The notes: a model not told the origin generated them from the sequence alone. A DNA stretch of 64,000 nucleotides from Endozoicomonas sp965232255 (GCA_965232255.1 OZ246962.1:3224001-3288000), one strand, 5' to 3'; shown: positions 48,139 through 57,884, counted from the first letter of the stretch. Translations and numbers: made by a program.

Positions 48139-49365
48139 TTAACCGCCGAAATCATCCAGCAGAATGTTCTCTTTCTCGACGCCCTGATCTTCTAGCATTT
48201 TAATCACTGCGGCGTTCATCATAGGCGGTCCGCACATGTAGAACTCGCAATCTTCCGGAGCCGGATGATCTTTCAGATAGTTGTCGTATAACACCTGATG
48301 GATAAAGCCGGTATAGCCAGTCCAGTGATCTTCCGGTAATGGGTCAGACAGGGCCAGGTGCCAGGTAAAGTTCTCGTTTTCTTTGGCCAGCTGATCAAAC
48401 TCGTCCACATAGAACGCTTCGCGCAAAGAACGGGCACCGTACCAGAAAGTCATCTTGCGTTTGGTGTGCAGGCGCTTGAGCTGATCAAAGATCAGGGAGC
48501 GCATTGGTGCCATACCAGCACCACCGCCAACAAAGACCATCTCATTGTCGGTGAATTTGGCGAAGAACTCACCAAACGGACCGTATACAGTCATCTTGTC
48601 ACCCGGCTTCAGGTTAAAGACGTAAGAGGACATTTTACCTGGTGGGAAGTCAGTATTTGGCGGTGGTGTCGCCACACGGATATTGAACTTCAGCAGCCCC
48701 TTTTCTTCGGGATAGTTGGCCATAGAGTAAGCACGAATGGTCTCTTCATTCACCTTGGAGACATACTGCCACAGATTAAACTTGTCCCAGTCCTCACGGT
48801 ACTCTGGCTGAATGTCGAAGTTCTTGTACTCAACGGTGTGGGGCGGGCATTCGAGCTGCACGTAACCACCGGCACGGAAGTTTACGTATTCGCCTTCAGG
48901 CAATTTCAATACCAGCTCTTTGATGAACGTGGCCACGTTCTCGTTGGAGACAACTTCGCACTCCCACTTCTTGACGCCGAAGAGTTCTTCTTCAACTTCA
49001 ATTTCCATGTCCTGCTTTACTGCCACCTGACAAGAAAGGCGCCAGCCCTCCCTTTCTTCACGCTTGGTGAAGTGGACGCGTTCCGTGGGCAGCATCTCAC
49101 CGCCACCGAAGAACACTTTACACTTGCACTGGGCACAAGTACCCCCACCGCCGCAGGCAGACGGCAGAAAGATACCGGCAGTGGACAACGTATTCAGCAA
49201 CTTGCCACCGGCAGCCGTGGTGATGCTTTTCGTCGGGTCTTCGTTGATCCCGATGACGACGTCACCGGTGCTAACCAGCTTCGAGCGGGCGGCCAGGATT
49301 ACCAGCACAAGCACCAGCACGATTATGGTGAACATCGCCACGCCATAGATAATATTCAGATCCAT
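48139..49365 (-). CDS. nqrF: Na+-translocating NADH:quinone reductase subunit F
   Basis: NqrF oxidises NADH and passes electrons through FAD to a 2Fe-2S centre. The 408 residues begin with one membrane helix (about 6-26). A ferredoxin domain follows with Cys71, Cys77, Cys80 and Cys112 as cluster ligands (CGGGGTCAQC). Then comes a ferredoxin-reductase domain: FAD motif RAYSMANYPEE, NADH site FVGGGAGMAPMRSL and the C-terminal YMCGPPMMNAAV. It is the last gene of nqrABCDEF. No apbE or nqrM follows; a terminator does. Confidence 0.97.
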   Translation of the reverse strand: MDLNIIYGVAMFTIIVLVLVLVILAARSKLVSTGDVVIGINEDPTKSITTAAGGKLLNTLSTAGIFLPSACGGGGTCAQCKCKVFFGGGEMLPTERVHFTKREEREGWRLSCQVAVKQDMEIEVEEELFGVKKWECEVVSNENVATFIKELVLKLPEGEYVNFRAGGYVQLECPPHTVEYKNFDIQPEYREDWDKFNLWQYVSKVNEETIRAYSMANYPEEKGLLKFNIRVATPPPNTDFPPGKMSSYVFNLKPGDKMTVYGPFGEFFAKFTDNEMVFVGGGAGMAPMRSLIFDQLKRLHTKRKMTFWYGARSLREAFYVDEFDQLAKENENFTWHLALSDPLPEDHWTGYTGFIHQVLYDNYLKDHPAPEDCEFYMCGPPMMNAAVIKMLEDQGVEKENILLDDFGG

Positions 49366-49379
49366 TTATTGCAATCCCC

Positions 49380-49976
49380 TTACAGCTGTACGCCTGAGAA
49401 CGACAGGAAGCCCAGAGACATCAGACCAACAGTAATGAAGGTGATGCCAAGGCCTCGCAGCCCCGCAGGTACGTCACTGTACTTAAGCTTTTCCCGGATG
49501 CCGGCCAGCGCCGCAATGGCCAGTGCCCAACCTAACCCGGCCCCCAGACCATAAACCACGGACTCACCAAAGTCGTAGTCCCGCTGCACCATGAACAGCG
49601 AAGCACCCATGATGGCGCAGTTTACGGTGATCAGTGGCAAGAACACGCCCAGGGCGTTGTAGAGCGATGGCACGAATTTATCCAGAAACATTTCCAGAAT
49701 CTGCACCAGCGCAGCAATAACACCGATGTAGGTGATCAGTCCCAGGAAGCTCAGGTCAACGCCGGGCAGCAGGGCACCATCCTTGAGAATACCCTGGTAG
49801 ATGACGTTGTTAATGGGCACGGTGATGGTCAGTACGGCAACAACGGCAATCCCAAGACCTATCGCCGTCTTCACCTGCTTGGACACAGCCAGAAAGGTAC
49901 ACATGCCCAGGAAGAAAGCGAGTGCCATGTTCTCCACGAACACCGCTTTCACAAACAGCGAAATTAACTGTTCCAT
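49380..49976 (-). CDS. nqrE: Na+-translocating NADH:quinone reductase subunit E
   Basis: This is a 198-residue membrane protein with six helices, homologous to NqrD and RnfA. The N-terminal LISLFVKAVFVENMALAFFLG and the central VPSLYNALGVFLPLITVNCAIMG are family signatures; the Cys in VNCAI and the related one in GMCTF match the pair that holds an iron centre between NqrD and NqrE in the core of the pump. nqrD ends 3 bases upstream of its ATG. Confidence 0.97.
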   Translation of the reverse strand: MEQLISLFVKAVFVENMALAFFLGMCTFLAVSKQVKTAIGLGIAVVAVLTITVPINNVIYQGILKDGALLPGVDLSFLGLITYIGVIAALVQILEMFLDKFVPSLYNALGVFLPLITVNCAIMGASLFMVQRDYDFGESVVYGLGAGLGWALAIAALAGIREKLKYSDVPAGLRGLGITFITVGLMSLGFLSFSGVQL

Positions 49977-49979
49977 GAT

Positions 49980-50645
49980 TTAGTGCGCCTCACTGAATTT
50001 GGTGTTGGGAGCAATCTTGAACTCAGACTGTTCCACCTGTGCAGGGTTCCAGCTGCGAAGTACCCAGATCAGCAACCCGATCAGGAAGAACGCGCTGGGT
50101 GCCAGCAACATCAGGCCATTGGGAATGTACCAACCACCGTTGTTAACGGTGTGCAGGATTTGCACACCAAACAGATTGCCAGCGCCGAACAGTTCGCGGA
50201 AAAAGGCCACAACCAAAAGTACCACGCCATAGCCCAGACCATTGCCAAAGCCGTCAAGCGCTGACAAGGTCGGACCATTTTTCATGGCAAACGCTTCAGC
50301 GCGTCCCATAACGATACAGTTGGTGATAATCAGGCCCACAAATACCGACAACTGCTTGGAAATATCAAAGGCGTAGGCCTTGAGGATCTGGTCAACCACG
50401 ATAACCAGCGAGGCAATAACCGTCATCTGACAGATAATACGGATGCTGTTGGGAATGTGATGCCGGATCAGCGATACCGACAGGTTGGAACCGGCGGTAA
50501 CACCTATAACTGCCAGCGCCATAACGAGGCTGACCTGCATGCTGGTAGTTACCGCCAGGGCTGAACAGATGCCCAGAATCTGTAACGTAATGGGGTTATT
50601 TTTAACCACCGGATCCAGCAGAATATCTGTTGTCTTCATAGACAT
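49980..50645 (-). CDS. nqrD: Na+-translocating NADH:quinone reductase subunit D
   Basis: This is a 221-residue membrane protein with six helices. ILLDPVVKNNPITLQILGIC at the start and FVGLIITNCIVMGRAEAFAM in the middle are typical. The cysteines in LGICSAL and TNCIVMG correspond to the iron ligands shared with NqrE. Its ATG shares its A with the nqrC stop (TAATG), and a second ATG follows after two codons; either may be used. Confidence 0.97.
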   Translation of the reverse strand: MSMKTTDILLDPVVKNNPITLQILGICSALAVTTSMQVSLVMALAVIGVTAGSNLSVSLIRHHIPNSIRIICQMTVIASLVIVVDQILKAYAFDISKQLSVFVGLIITNCIVMGRAEAFAMKNGPTLSALDGFGNGLGYGVVLLVVAFFRELFGAGNLFGVQILHTVNNGGWYIPNGLMLLAPSAFFLIGLLIWVLRSWNPAQVEQSEFKIAPNTKFSEAH

Positions 50646-51442
50646 TATGCATTCCCCGCTTGCAGATTATTCAGGAACGTCTTGAAACCTGTCTCAGATA
50701 ACCAGAACTTGATCAGGTTGCTGACACCGTTAGCAGTCAGGGTTGCGCCGGCCAAACCATCAATCTGGTTCAGGGCACCGGGGCTAGTGGGGTCAACACC
50801 GCCCTTGATCACCTTAAGCGCAACCTGGCCGTCAATGCCGTATATTTCTTTGCCTTGCCAGCGAGATACCCATACCGGATTGCTGACTTCACCACCCAGT
50901 CCGGGAGTTTCTGCCTGCTCAAAGAAACCGAAGCCTTTGACAGTATTCAGATTACTTTCCAGCGCCAGAAAACCGTACATGGTGGACCACAGACCATAGC
51001 CGTGTACTGGCAAAATCAGGGTTTGCATCTTGCCGTCCTGCTCCACCAGGTAGACCTTGGCTACATCAGCCTGACGTTTGATACCGGCGATATCTTCAGC
51101 ACCGTTCAGTGCTTTGGAAGCGTTTGGATCTTTAGCTGCAGTACGCTGATCGTACTGATCAGCCGACTGACCACTGGCTGTTTCGTCAATAAACTTACCG
51201 GTCTTCAGATCCACCAGACGTGGCTGAATGCGCTTGTACAACTGCTGAATCTGGGCGGCGCTCAATGCCTGGGCATCATCGGTCAGGCCGGAGATGGCTA
51301 GGATATTACGCTGCACGTCCAGCTTGACGTTCTCCGCCTGCACCGGCTTCAGAAAGACAGCTGCCGCAGAAACCAGCACAGAACAGACCAGCGACAGTAC
51401 CACTGTGACCAGCAGAGTCTTTTTAATTGTATCGTTGCCCAT
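50645..51442 (-). CDS. nqrC: Na+-translocating NADH:quinone reductase subunit C
   Basis: NqrC has 265 residues: a single N-terminal membrane helix (about 12-32) and a periplasmic FMN-binding domain. The DGLAGATLTANGV motif near 228-240 holds the threonine to which FMN is attached by a phosphoester bond. GFGLWSTMYGFLAL-type sequence (HGYGLWSTMYGFLA) lies at the middle. The flavin must be added by ApbE, whose gene is not in this window. The gene overlaps nqrB (TGATG). Confidence 0.97.
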   Translation of the reverse strand: MGNDTIKKTLLVTVVLSLVCSVLVSAAAVFLKPVQAENVKLDVQRNILAISGLTDDAQALSAAQIQQLYKRIQPRLVDLKTGKFIDETASGQSADQYDQRTAAKDPNASKALNGAEDIAGIKRQADVAKVYLVEQDGKMQTLILPVHGYGLWSTMYGFLALESNLNTVKGFGFFEQAETPGLGGEVSNPVWVSRWQGKEIYGIDGQVALKVIKGGVDPTSPGALNQIDGLAGATLTANGVSNLIKFWLSETGFKTFLNNLQAGNA

Positions 51443-52641
51443 CAGATACGAGCCTCCCGACGCTGGATATTGGCCTCTACCACAAAATGGTCGATCAGCG
51501 GCGCAAACAGGTTGGCAAACAAGATAGCCAGCATCATCCCCTCTGGATATGCCGGGTTTACCACCCGAACCAGGATCACCATAACCCCGATCAGAACACC
51601 ATAGAACCAGCGACCGGTATTGGTCATGGAAGCGGAAACCGGGTCCGTGGTCATGAAGATCAGACCAAACGCAAAACCGCCAAGAACCAGGTGCCAGTAC
51701 CAGGGAACCTGGAACATTGGGTTGGTGTCAGAACCGATAAAGTTGAACAGAGTGGCCAGGGCAATCATACCGATCATGGTGCCGGCCACAATACGCCAGG
51801 AAGCGATACCAGTGAACAGCAAGACAGCGCCACCAATAAAGATTGCCAGTGTGGAAGTCTCACCAATGGAGCCTTGCATTATGCCGAAAAAGGCATCCAG
51901 CCAGGTGATGGAGTTGTGCAACAGCTCCATACCACCTTGCTGGGCCACGCTCAGCATGGTGGCACCGGAGAAACCGTCAACTGCCGTCCATACCAGATCG
52001 CCGGAAATCTGTGCCGGATAAGCGAAGAACAGGAACGCACGACCGGTCAGGGCGGGGTTCAAAAAGTTCTTGCCAGTGCCACCAAATACCTCTTTGCCGA
52101 CAACGACACCGAAGGAAATGCCAAGGGCTATCTGCCATAGCGGCATGGTGGGCGGGACAATCAGGGCAAACAGGATTGAGGTAACAAAGAAACCCTCGTT
52201 CACTTCGTGCTTGCGAATAATGGCAAACAGCACTTCCCAGAAAGCCCCGACAAAAAAGGTGACAGCGTATATCGGCAAGAAGAATACCGCGCCATAAACC
52301 ATGTTGTCCCAGACGCTAGCCGGATCGTGACCTGCCATCAGGGAGATCAGCATGCCGTGCCAGTCGGTGGGAGCAGCCAGGCCGCCAGCAATGGCCGTAT
52401 TAGCCTGATAACCGATGTTCCACATACCAAAGAACATGGCTGGAAAAGTACACATCCAGACAATGCCCATCATCCGCTTCAGGTCGATGGCGTCACGCAC
52501 ATGGCTGGTGTTATGGGTTTGCTCAATGGGCGTATAGAGTAGCGTGTCCGCTGCTTCGTATAGCGCGTAGAATGTCTCAAATTTACCGCCTTTGACAAAC
52601 AAGGGCTCCACTGAGTTAAGGAGATTTCTTAATAGCTTCAC
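51442..52641 (-). CDS. nqrB: Na+-translocating NADH:quinone reductase subunit B
   Basis: NqrB is the large membrane subunit of the sodium path and binds riboflavin and a covalent FMN. The 399 residues have about ten helices. The VDGFSGATMLSVAQ motif gives the FMN-linked threonine, and GETSTLAIFIGGAVLLFTGI and the FMTTDPVSASMTNTGRW motif are also conserved. I take GTG at 52641, with GGAGGGG six bases upstream, over a TTG three bases earlier. It begins directly after the nqrA stop. Confidence 0.96.
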   Translation of the reverse strand: MKLLRNLLNSVEPLFVKGGKFETFYALYEAADTLLYTPIEQTHNTSHVRDAIDLKRMMGIVWMCTFPAMFFGMWNIGYQANTAIAGGLAAPTDWHGMLISLMAGHDPASVWDNMVYGAVFFLPIYAVTFFVGAFWEVLFAIIRKHEVNEGFFVTSILFALIVPPTMPLWQIALGISFGVVVGKEVFGGTGKNFLNPALTGRAFLFFAYPAQISGDLVWTAVDGFSGATMLSVAQQGGMELLHNSITWLDAFFGIMQGSIGETSTLAIFIGGAVLLFTGIASWRIVAGTMIGMIALATLFNFIGSDTNPMFQVPWYWHLVLGGFAFGLIFMTTDPVSASMTNTGRWFYGVLIGVMVILVRVVNPAYPEGMMLAILFANLFAPLIDHFVVEANIQRREARI

Positions 52642-52644
52642 CAA

Positions 52645-53982
52645 TTACCCCTCCAGCTCAATACGGGTCAGGTTGTCACGCAGCAATGGACCATATTCGT
52701 ATTTACCGGCACAAACAAAAGTACACAAGGCCAGGTCGTCCTCCTCCAGCTCCAGAACACCGAGCTTTTGTGCGGTATCGGTATCACCGACAATGATCGC
52801 CCGCAACAACTGCGTGGCCAGAATGTCCATCGGCATGACTTTTTCGTAGTCACCCACCGGCACCATAGCCCGCTCGCTTCCGTTGGTAGTGGTGGTGAAA
52901 TTGAACAGACGGCCCCGATCGAAGCCAGAAGTCAGCACGCGCAGAATCGAGAAGCGATCTACCGTGGGGTTCAACCAGCCGAGGAACAGCCGCTCATCGC
53001 TTATCTTCAGAGCCGACACTTGATGGTGGTAGCGGCCCAGGTATGCAAGCGCACCACTTGCCGTGCGTCCGCCGAAAACAGACCCGGAAATAATACGATT
53101 GACGTCAGCCTTCAGTTCACCGGCAGTCAGCTCGTCAGTACTTGCGCCCAGACGGGTACGAAGCAGACGCGGTTTTTCAACCTGTGGACCGGCCAGGGCC
53201 ACCACACGATCGGTGAACAGCTTGCCAGTGGTGAACAGTTTGCCTACGGCAATCACGTCCTGATAGCCCACCTGCCAGACGGTTTTGCTGGCGGATACCG
53301 GGTCCAGGTAATGGATGTGTGTGCTGGGCAGACCTGCTGGATGTGGGCCGGCAAACTCTTCACAGTTGGCAATGCCAGCGGGAATATTGGCGCCAGGGGC
53401 TTTGCACAGAAAAATCTTGCCGCCACTGAGTTTGCCAAGGATATTGATGCCCTGTTCAAACGCTTCAGGGTACTCCCTGATTACCACTTCGGGGTTGGCC
53501 GCCAATGGGTGAGTGTCCATGGCAGTAACGAAAATGGATGCCGGACGCGTGCCCAGCGCCGGCACTTTGCTGAACGGTCGCGTACGCAGGGCCGTCCAGA
53601 GTCCGGACTCATTAAGCTGCGCCTCTACCTGTTCAGCGTTCAGGCCAGCCAGCTCTTCGGGTTTAAAGACGGTGAACGTCTCTTCTGACTCCGGGCCATC
53701 AATGTCAATCACCACGGATTGCAGTACCCGTTTCTCACCGCGATTAATCGCGGAAACCGTACCGCCGGCCGGGGCGGTGTACCGAACACCCGGTGTTTTC
53801 TTATCGGTAAAGAGCAACTGCCCTTTTGTAACTCGATCCCCGACAGCGACCGCCATGGTAGGTTTCATACCCACATAATCAAAGCCAATCACGGCCACAG
53901 AGCGCACTGCCCTGCCCTGCGTGATGCTTTGCTCAGGCGATCCTGCAATCGGGAGATCCAGCCCCTGTTTGATTTTGATCAT
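52645..53982 (-). CDS. nqrA: Na+-translocating NADH:quinone reductase subunit A
   Basis: This is a 445-residue cytosolic subunit at the quinone end of the pump. It opens with IKIKQGLDLPIAGSPEQSI and contains KKTPGVRYTAPAGGTVSAIN, the biotin-like hammerhead, and the SLBB-type region, all typical of NqrA. The C-terminal EEDDLALCTFVCAGKYEYG is conserved. AAAGGT lies next to the ATG. As first gene of the operon its promoter should lie in the gap to the right, but no clear boxes were identified. Confidence 0.97.
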   Translation of the reverse strand: MIKIKQGLDLPIAGSPEQSITQGRAVRSVAVIGFDYVGMKPTMAVAVGDRVTKGQLLFTDKKTPGVRYTAPAGGTVSAINRGEKRVLQSVVIDIDGPESEETFTVFKPEELAGLNAEQVEAQLNESGLWTALRTRPFSKVPALGTRPASIFVTAMDTHPLAANPEVVIREYPEAFEQGINILGKLSGGKIFLCKAPGANIPAGIANCEEFAGPHPAGLPSTHIHYLDPVSASKTVWQVGYQDVIAVGKLFTTGKLFTDRVVALAGPQVEKPRLLRTRLGASTDELTAGELKADVNRIISGSVFGGRTASGALAYLGRYHHQVSALKISDERLFLGWLNPTVDRFSILRVLTSGFDRGRLFNFTTTTNGSERAMVPVGDYEKVMPMDILATQLLRAIIVGDTDTAQKLGVLELEEDDLALCTFVCAGKYEYGPLLRDNLTRIELEG

Positions 53983-55013
53983 ACCTTTCGCCTAATCAAT
54001 CAAGTTGAGCTCAGAAGTAACCCGTTTCTCCGGCGGTCCGAAATCTTCGGACAGCTTTCTCAGTGAAGGCCTGTGAGCAAAAAACACAACCCAACCCCTG
54101 CCAACCAGTCACACGACCAGAACTACCCACGACGGTGAACCAGGGTGGGAACCAGCTACAACAAAACTCTGAAACCGCAGGTATCAAGCTATGCAAGCAA
54201 TGGCTGGAATATCCCATTTTTCAAGGCTGGCGCACCAAAAAATTTAAATGGTAATCCGTCTAGACGCAGAAAAATTCCGCTTGAACAAGCAGAATTCGTA
54301 ATGGAAATTCAGACAGACACGCATCGTAATTGAAACTCATGTTCCTTGTTGTTAGACAAAGCGTGGCTGGAAATTCCGTATCTGAGCCTGAATCCGTAAC
54401 ATCACCGGTGAAAATAGTGTGGCGATTATAAATACACTGGGGCTAATATGCCATATGGATTGACAACATATTTTTTGTTCAGCACCGGCGTGAAAAAACC
54501 GCTGTGCCACTTAGCCTGAAGGCCTGACGCACTTCGGCTACGCGCAAGATTGGCGCATTATTACTCATACCAGGCAAGACAATGTGAAGATGAAATACTA
54601 CCAGCGACGTTGATCCAGCAACGCACTTTTCATGCACGTATAATTCGCAACTACTAATTCGCCACCCACTACAAAAACACGCATAAAAAATCAATTGCTG
54701 CATTACTCGGAAGAAGAAAATCATCGGGCAGGCCAAAATCGGAATTTATCGATCAACTACCCGTTTCTGCTCCACTAATCTTTGCTACTATGCCAAAGCT
54801 GACTTGCCAAAGCTGACTTGCTGGGACACAGCTGGTTCGTGAAGGGTTCCCCTACAGAAAGTCCTGTCAGCGCAGGTTCTGTGGCGAGAGGTGTTGATAA
54901 TATTCAACATGGGTCGCACGAAGCTTCCATCCATAACCGTCAGGTTTGGTGGTGGGAGTATGTCACTAATGCATTTGAATTTTTGGCAAATGCGCTATTC
55001 AGAACTGATCGAA
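53983..55013. other. Gene-poor kilobase between nqrA and tatD
   Basis: It is 1031 bases, AT-rich in the middle, with stop codons in all frames and no frame I can support. It contains a perfect tandem repeat of the 14-base unit GCCAAAGCTGACTT (54792-54805 and 54806-54819). The end next to nqrA should carry the nqr promoter. Pieces of formerly coding sequence may be present (a reverse frame near 54,011-54,217 and a forward frame from 54,891), but neither resembles a known protein. Confidence 0.4.
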
Positions 55014-55796
55014 TCAGGATGCCCGGGTAAACAGTCGATAGAAGTTTTCTGTCGTTTTTTCGCCGAGCACTTCCGGGCTCACGCCCTTCAATTCAGCAAT
55101 AAACCGGGCAACTTCAGCAACAAAACGCGGCTCATTGGCTTTGCCACGATGGGGAACTGGTGCCAGATAGGGGGCATCGGTTTCAATAAGCAATCGATCC
55201 AGCGGCAGGTACTTCACCACTTCCCTGAGTTCGGCAGCATTGCGAAATGTGACGATGCCAGAAATAGAAATGCAATAATTCATATCCAGCGCCGCCCTGG
55301 CCATCTCCAGAGTCTCAGTGAAGCAATGCAACACGCCGGCTGACTCTTTGGAACCGTATTCGCGAATAAAATCCAGAGTGTCTTCACGGGCGTCCCTGGT
55401 GTGCACCACCATGGGCAACCCAAGCTCCGCTCCCAGGCGCAGGTGATCAATAAACGACTGGCGCTGAACAGCCTGTGCCCCTTCGGTCTTGATATGGTAA
55501 TAATCGAGTCCGGTCTCCCCGATAGCGACCACTTTGTTATGTGTTGCCAGTGCACGTATCCTGGCAATATCGGGCACCACTTCAGTGCAATCCGCTGGGT
55601 GCACTCCAACAGCGGCGTAAACATCGGCATACTGCTCAGCCAGCGCTACCACCACCGGGGCGTTATCCAGATCAATGCTGATACAAAGCACCCGATCAAC
55701 ACCAGCTTGTCTGGCTGCCGCCAGAGCCAGACCCAGGTCGCCCTGGTAAGCACTCAAATCCAGGCGGTCGAGATGACAATGGGAGTCAATAAACAT
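55014..55796 (-). CDS. TatD-family metal-dependent hydrolase (YcfH type)
   Basis: This is a 260-residue TIM-barrel hydrolase. Metal ligands are visible in FIDSHCHLD (residues 2-10), AIGETGLDYYH, PMVVHTRDA, VLHCFTET and LLIETDAPYL. Family members are 3'-5' DNA/RNA exonucleases or deoxyribonucleases. The ATG at 55796 has GGAG six bases upstream; an in-frame TTG four codons earlier is less likely. It closes the fab-tmk-holB operon, as ycfH follows holB in other gammaproteobacteria. Confidence 0.93.
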   Translation of the reverse strand: MFIDSHCHLDRLDLSAYQGDLGLALAAARQAGVDRVLCISIDLDNAPVVVALAEQYADVYAAVGVHPADCTEVVPDIARIRALATHNKVVAIGETGLDYYHIKTEGAQAVQRQSFIDHLRLGAELGLPMVVHTRDAREDTLDFIREYGSKESAGVLHCFTETLEMARAALDMNYCISISGIVTFRNAAELREVVKYLPLDRLLIETDAPYLAPVPHRGKANEPRFVAEVARFIAELKGVSPEVLGEKTTENFYRLFTRAS

Positions 55797-55815
55797 GACC
55801 GTCTCCAATACTTCT

Positions 55816-56157
55816 TTACATCGTGTTCGTTAGCCGGTCCGAACTCAGTGCACCGGCAATATAGGTTTCAATTTTTGCTTTCACGCTACCGGTCGGATCA
55901 TTAAACTGAATACCAATACCGGCCTGTCTGCCACCCTGGGCTCCCATGGGCGTTACCCAGACCACCTTGCCCGGCACCGGAATTTTTTCCGGCTCATCCA
56001 TCAACGTCAGACGGATAAACACATCATCACCTAGGCTATAGTGCTTGTGCGTGGGCACAAACAAACCGCCGCCACTGATGTAGGGCATATAAGCTTCGTA
56101 TAGCGAAGCCGCATCCCGCACCGTCAGCGACATCAGCCCTTGCATTCCCTTTCCCAT
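55816..56157 (-). CDS. pilZ: PilZ protein for type IV pilus assembly
   Basis: This is a 113-residue PilZ-domain protein. It matches the stand-alone PilZ that lies beside holB in pseudomonads and is needed for pilus biogenesis through partners such as FimX and PilB. The sequence has SLTVRDAASLYEAYMPYISGGGLF and VPGKVVWVTPMGAQGGRQAGIGIQ. The RxxxR c-di-GMP-binding motif is absent, as in pseudomonad PilZ, so it probably does not bind that nucleotide directly. GGGAG lies upstream of the ATG. Confidence 0.88.
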   Translation of the reverse strand: MGKGMQGLMSLTVRDAASLYEAYMPYISGGGLFVPTHKHYSLGDDVFIRLTLMDEPEKIPVPGKVVWVTPMGAQGGRQAGIGIQFNDPTGSVKAKIETYIAGALSSDRLTNTM

Positions 56158-56188
56158 AATGAATCACTCCCTGTGATGACCAAACCTG

Positions 56189-57205
56189 TCAGCGCAGCAC
56201 CAACTCAAGCAGGTCACTGAACACGCCTTCCAGCAACATTTGGGTGTTCAGATTGGCGCCGTCCAGCAACTGCTGCCGCTGGCTCATAATGCTATCTCTC
56301 AACCCCAGCAAATCGGCCGCTGGCGCTTTGCTGGCCAGGTAACCGAGCATACGCAGCTGGTCCTGATTTACGATAAAACTTTCATCGGCGGTCAGTTGCA
56401 GTTTTACAGCGTCGTCCAGCCAGCTCCCCAGCCATGCCAGCAACTCCAGCAGGTTGCCAGTATGCCACTCTTTGGCCAGCTCCACGGGAGTGAGATTACC
56501 CCGGAATAACTCCGGTAAGGCATTAATCAGACGACCGCGCAGAGCCAGCGTATTGTGGTCAAACATCGCCCTGGCCTTGACCGGCGCACCGGCAGCCAGC
56601 ACCAAAAGCTGCTCCAGCACCAACGAGTCGGCAATATGGTCAGCCAGCCAGGTCCTGGCTTGAGTAGCATCTGGCACGGGAAATGACGACATCTGACAAC
56701 GACTGCGAATGGTTGGCAACATATCGCCACTGCGGGCACTGACCAGGAGAAAGAACGTGTCGCCGCCCGGCTCTTCGAGACTTTTGAGCAACGCATTGGC
56801 AGCGTTGATGTTCATGGCTTCAGCCGGATTCATAATAATCGCCCGGCGTCCACCCTGCTGGGCCGTTTTACGGGCAAACTCATTCACCCGACGCACCTGA
56901 TCAATTTTGATTGGCTTGCCAGCTGCCTCCGGCTCAACCACCAGCAGATCAGGATGGGTACCAGCACGGACCAGTTCGCAACTTTTGCACTGGCCACAGG
57001 CGTACTCACTCTCAGGCTGATGACACAGCAAACGCATCGCCAGCGCTTGGGCAAACACACTCTTGCCCACCCCCGGTGCTCCTTTGAGCAACAGGGCGTG
57101 AGCCAGCGAGCCGCCACGAAGTCGCTGCACCAATGGTTGCCACTGAGCAGCCTGCCAGGGCAGTGGTTTGCGGGGAAAGCTGCTCTCCATAACGCTGCTT
57201 TGCAT
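56189..57205 (-). CDS. holB: DNA polymerase III delta' subunit
   Basis: Delta' is part of the clamp loader that places the beta sliding clamp on primed DNA. The 338 residues have an AAA+ domain with P-loop GAPGVGKS near 38-45, a zinc-binding set CHQPESEYACGQCKSC, and the SRC motif in TIRSRCQ. The C-terminal collar domain follows. I take ATG 57205 (MQSSVMESS) because GGGGAG lies 7 bases upstream; the GTG at 57220 overlaps the tmk stop. Confidence 0.94.
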   Translation of the reverse strand: MQSSVMESSFPRKPLPWQAAQWQPLVQRLRGGSLAHALLLKGAPGVGKSVFAQALAMRLLCHQPESEYACGQCKSCELVRAGTHPDLLVVEPEAAGKPIKIDQVRRVNEFARKTAQQGGRRAIIMNPAEAMNINAANALLKSLEEPGGDTFFLLVSARSGDMLPTIRSRCQMSSFPVPDATQARTWLADHIADSLVLEQLLVLAAGAPVKARAMFDHNTLALRGRLINALPELFRGNLTPVELAKEWHTGNLLELLAWLGSWLDDAVKLQLTADESFIVNQDQLRMLGYLASKAPAADLLGLRDSIMSQRQQLLDGANLNTQMLLEGVFSDLLELVLR

Positions 57206-57219
57206 AAAATTGCTCCCCA

Positions 57220-57852
57220 CTAACCCAGGCGAGCCTGCAATGCAGCAACAATTTGTTGCTCGACGTCGGGGAGCGACTGACTGGCATCAATCACCACATA
57301 CTGCTCAGCAAACGTGGCCGCCCGCTGCAAATAGGTTGCGCGCACCCGCTGGAAGAACTCAAGCGTCTCTTGCTCTATGCGATCCAACTCGTCTCCCTGG
57401 GAAATAACACGTCCCCTGACACGAGCCAGACTCACCTGCGGAGCAATATCCAGCAGCAAGGTCATATCTGGACGACGATCGCCCTGTACCAGTTGCTCCA
57501 GCACAGCAATGCGCTGCCCATCAATACCACGGCCGCCGCTCTGGTAAGCGTAGGTGGCATCAGTAAAGCGCTCACACACCACCACCTTGCCAGCGGCCAG
57601 GGCAGGCTCGATGCGTTCGCTCAGGTTCTGACTGCGGGCAGCAAACATCAGCAACAACTCCGTAGTATCCGCTACCTGCTCCTTGTGCTCTGCCAGCACC
57701 AGGGTACGCAACTGCTCCGCCAGCGGAGTGCCACCAGGCTCACGGGTGGTAATAAATTCCCGGCCGCACGCTTGCAGCCAACGCAGCACTACGTCCTTGG
57801 CAGTGGTTTTGCCCGCCCCATCAACGCCTTCAATTGTCAGAAAAAAACCCAT
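57220..57852 (-). CDS. tmk: Thymidylate kinase
   Basis: It phosphorylates dTMP to dTDP with ATP, an essential step for DNA synthesis. The 210 residues have P-loop GVDGAGKTT (9-17), TTREPGGTPLAEQLR near 35-49, the ERFTDATYAYQSGGRGID motif carrying the thymidine site, and a lid with ARVRGRVISQGDELDRIE. Length and motifs are standard. It sits between mltG and holB in the conserved order. Confidence 0.97.
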   Translation of the reverse strand: MGFFLTIEGVDGAGKTTAKDVVLRWLQACGREFITTREPGGTPLAEQLRTLVLAEHKEQVADTTELLLMFAARSQNLSERIEPALAAGKVVVCERFTDATYAYQSGGRGIDGQRIAVLEQLVQGDRRPDMTLLLDIAPQVSLARVRGRVISQGDELDRIEQETLEFFQRVRATYLQRAATFAEQYVVIDASQSLPDVEQQIVAALQARLG

Positions 57853-57884
57853 TAATCTCCCGGCATCATCAGCAAAAATGGCTC

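Noticed and set aside
48358..49554. Long forward open frame of 398 codons
   Set aside because: Antisense to nqrF and nqrE, which have complete motifs on the other strand.
54891..55343. 150-codon forward frame
   Set aside because: Mostly antisense to the tatD-family gene, and the part outside it has no recognisable features.
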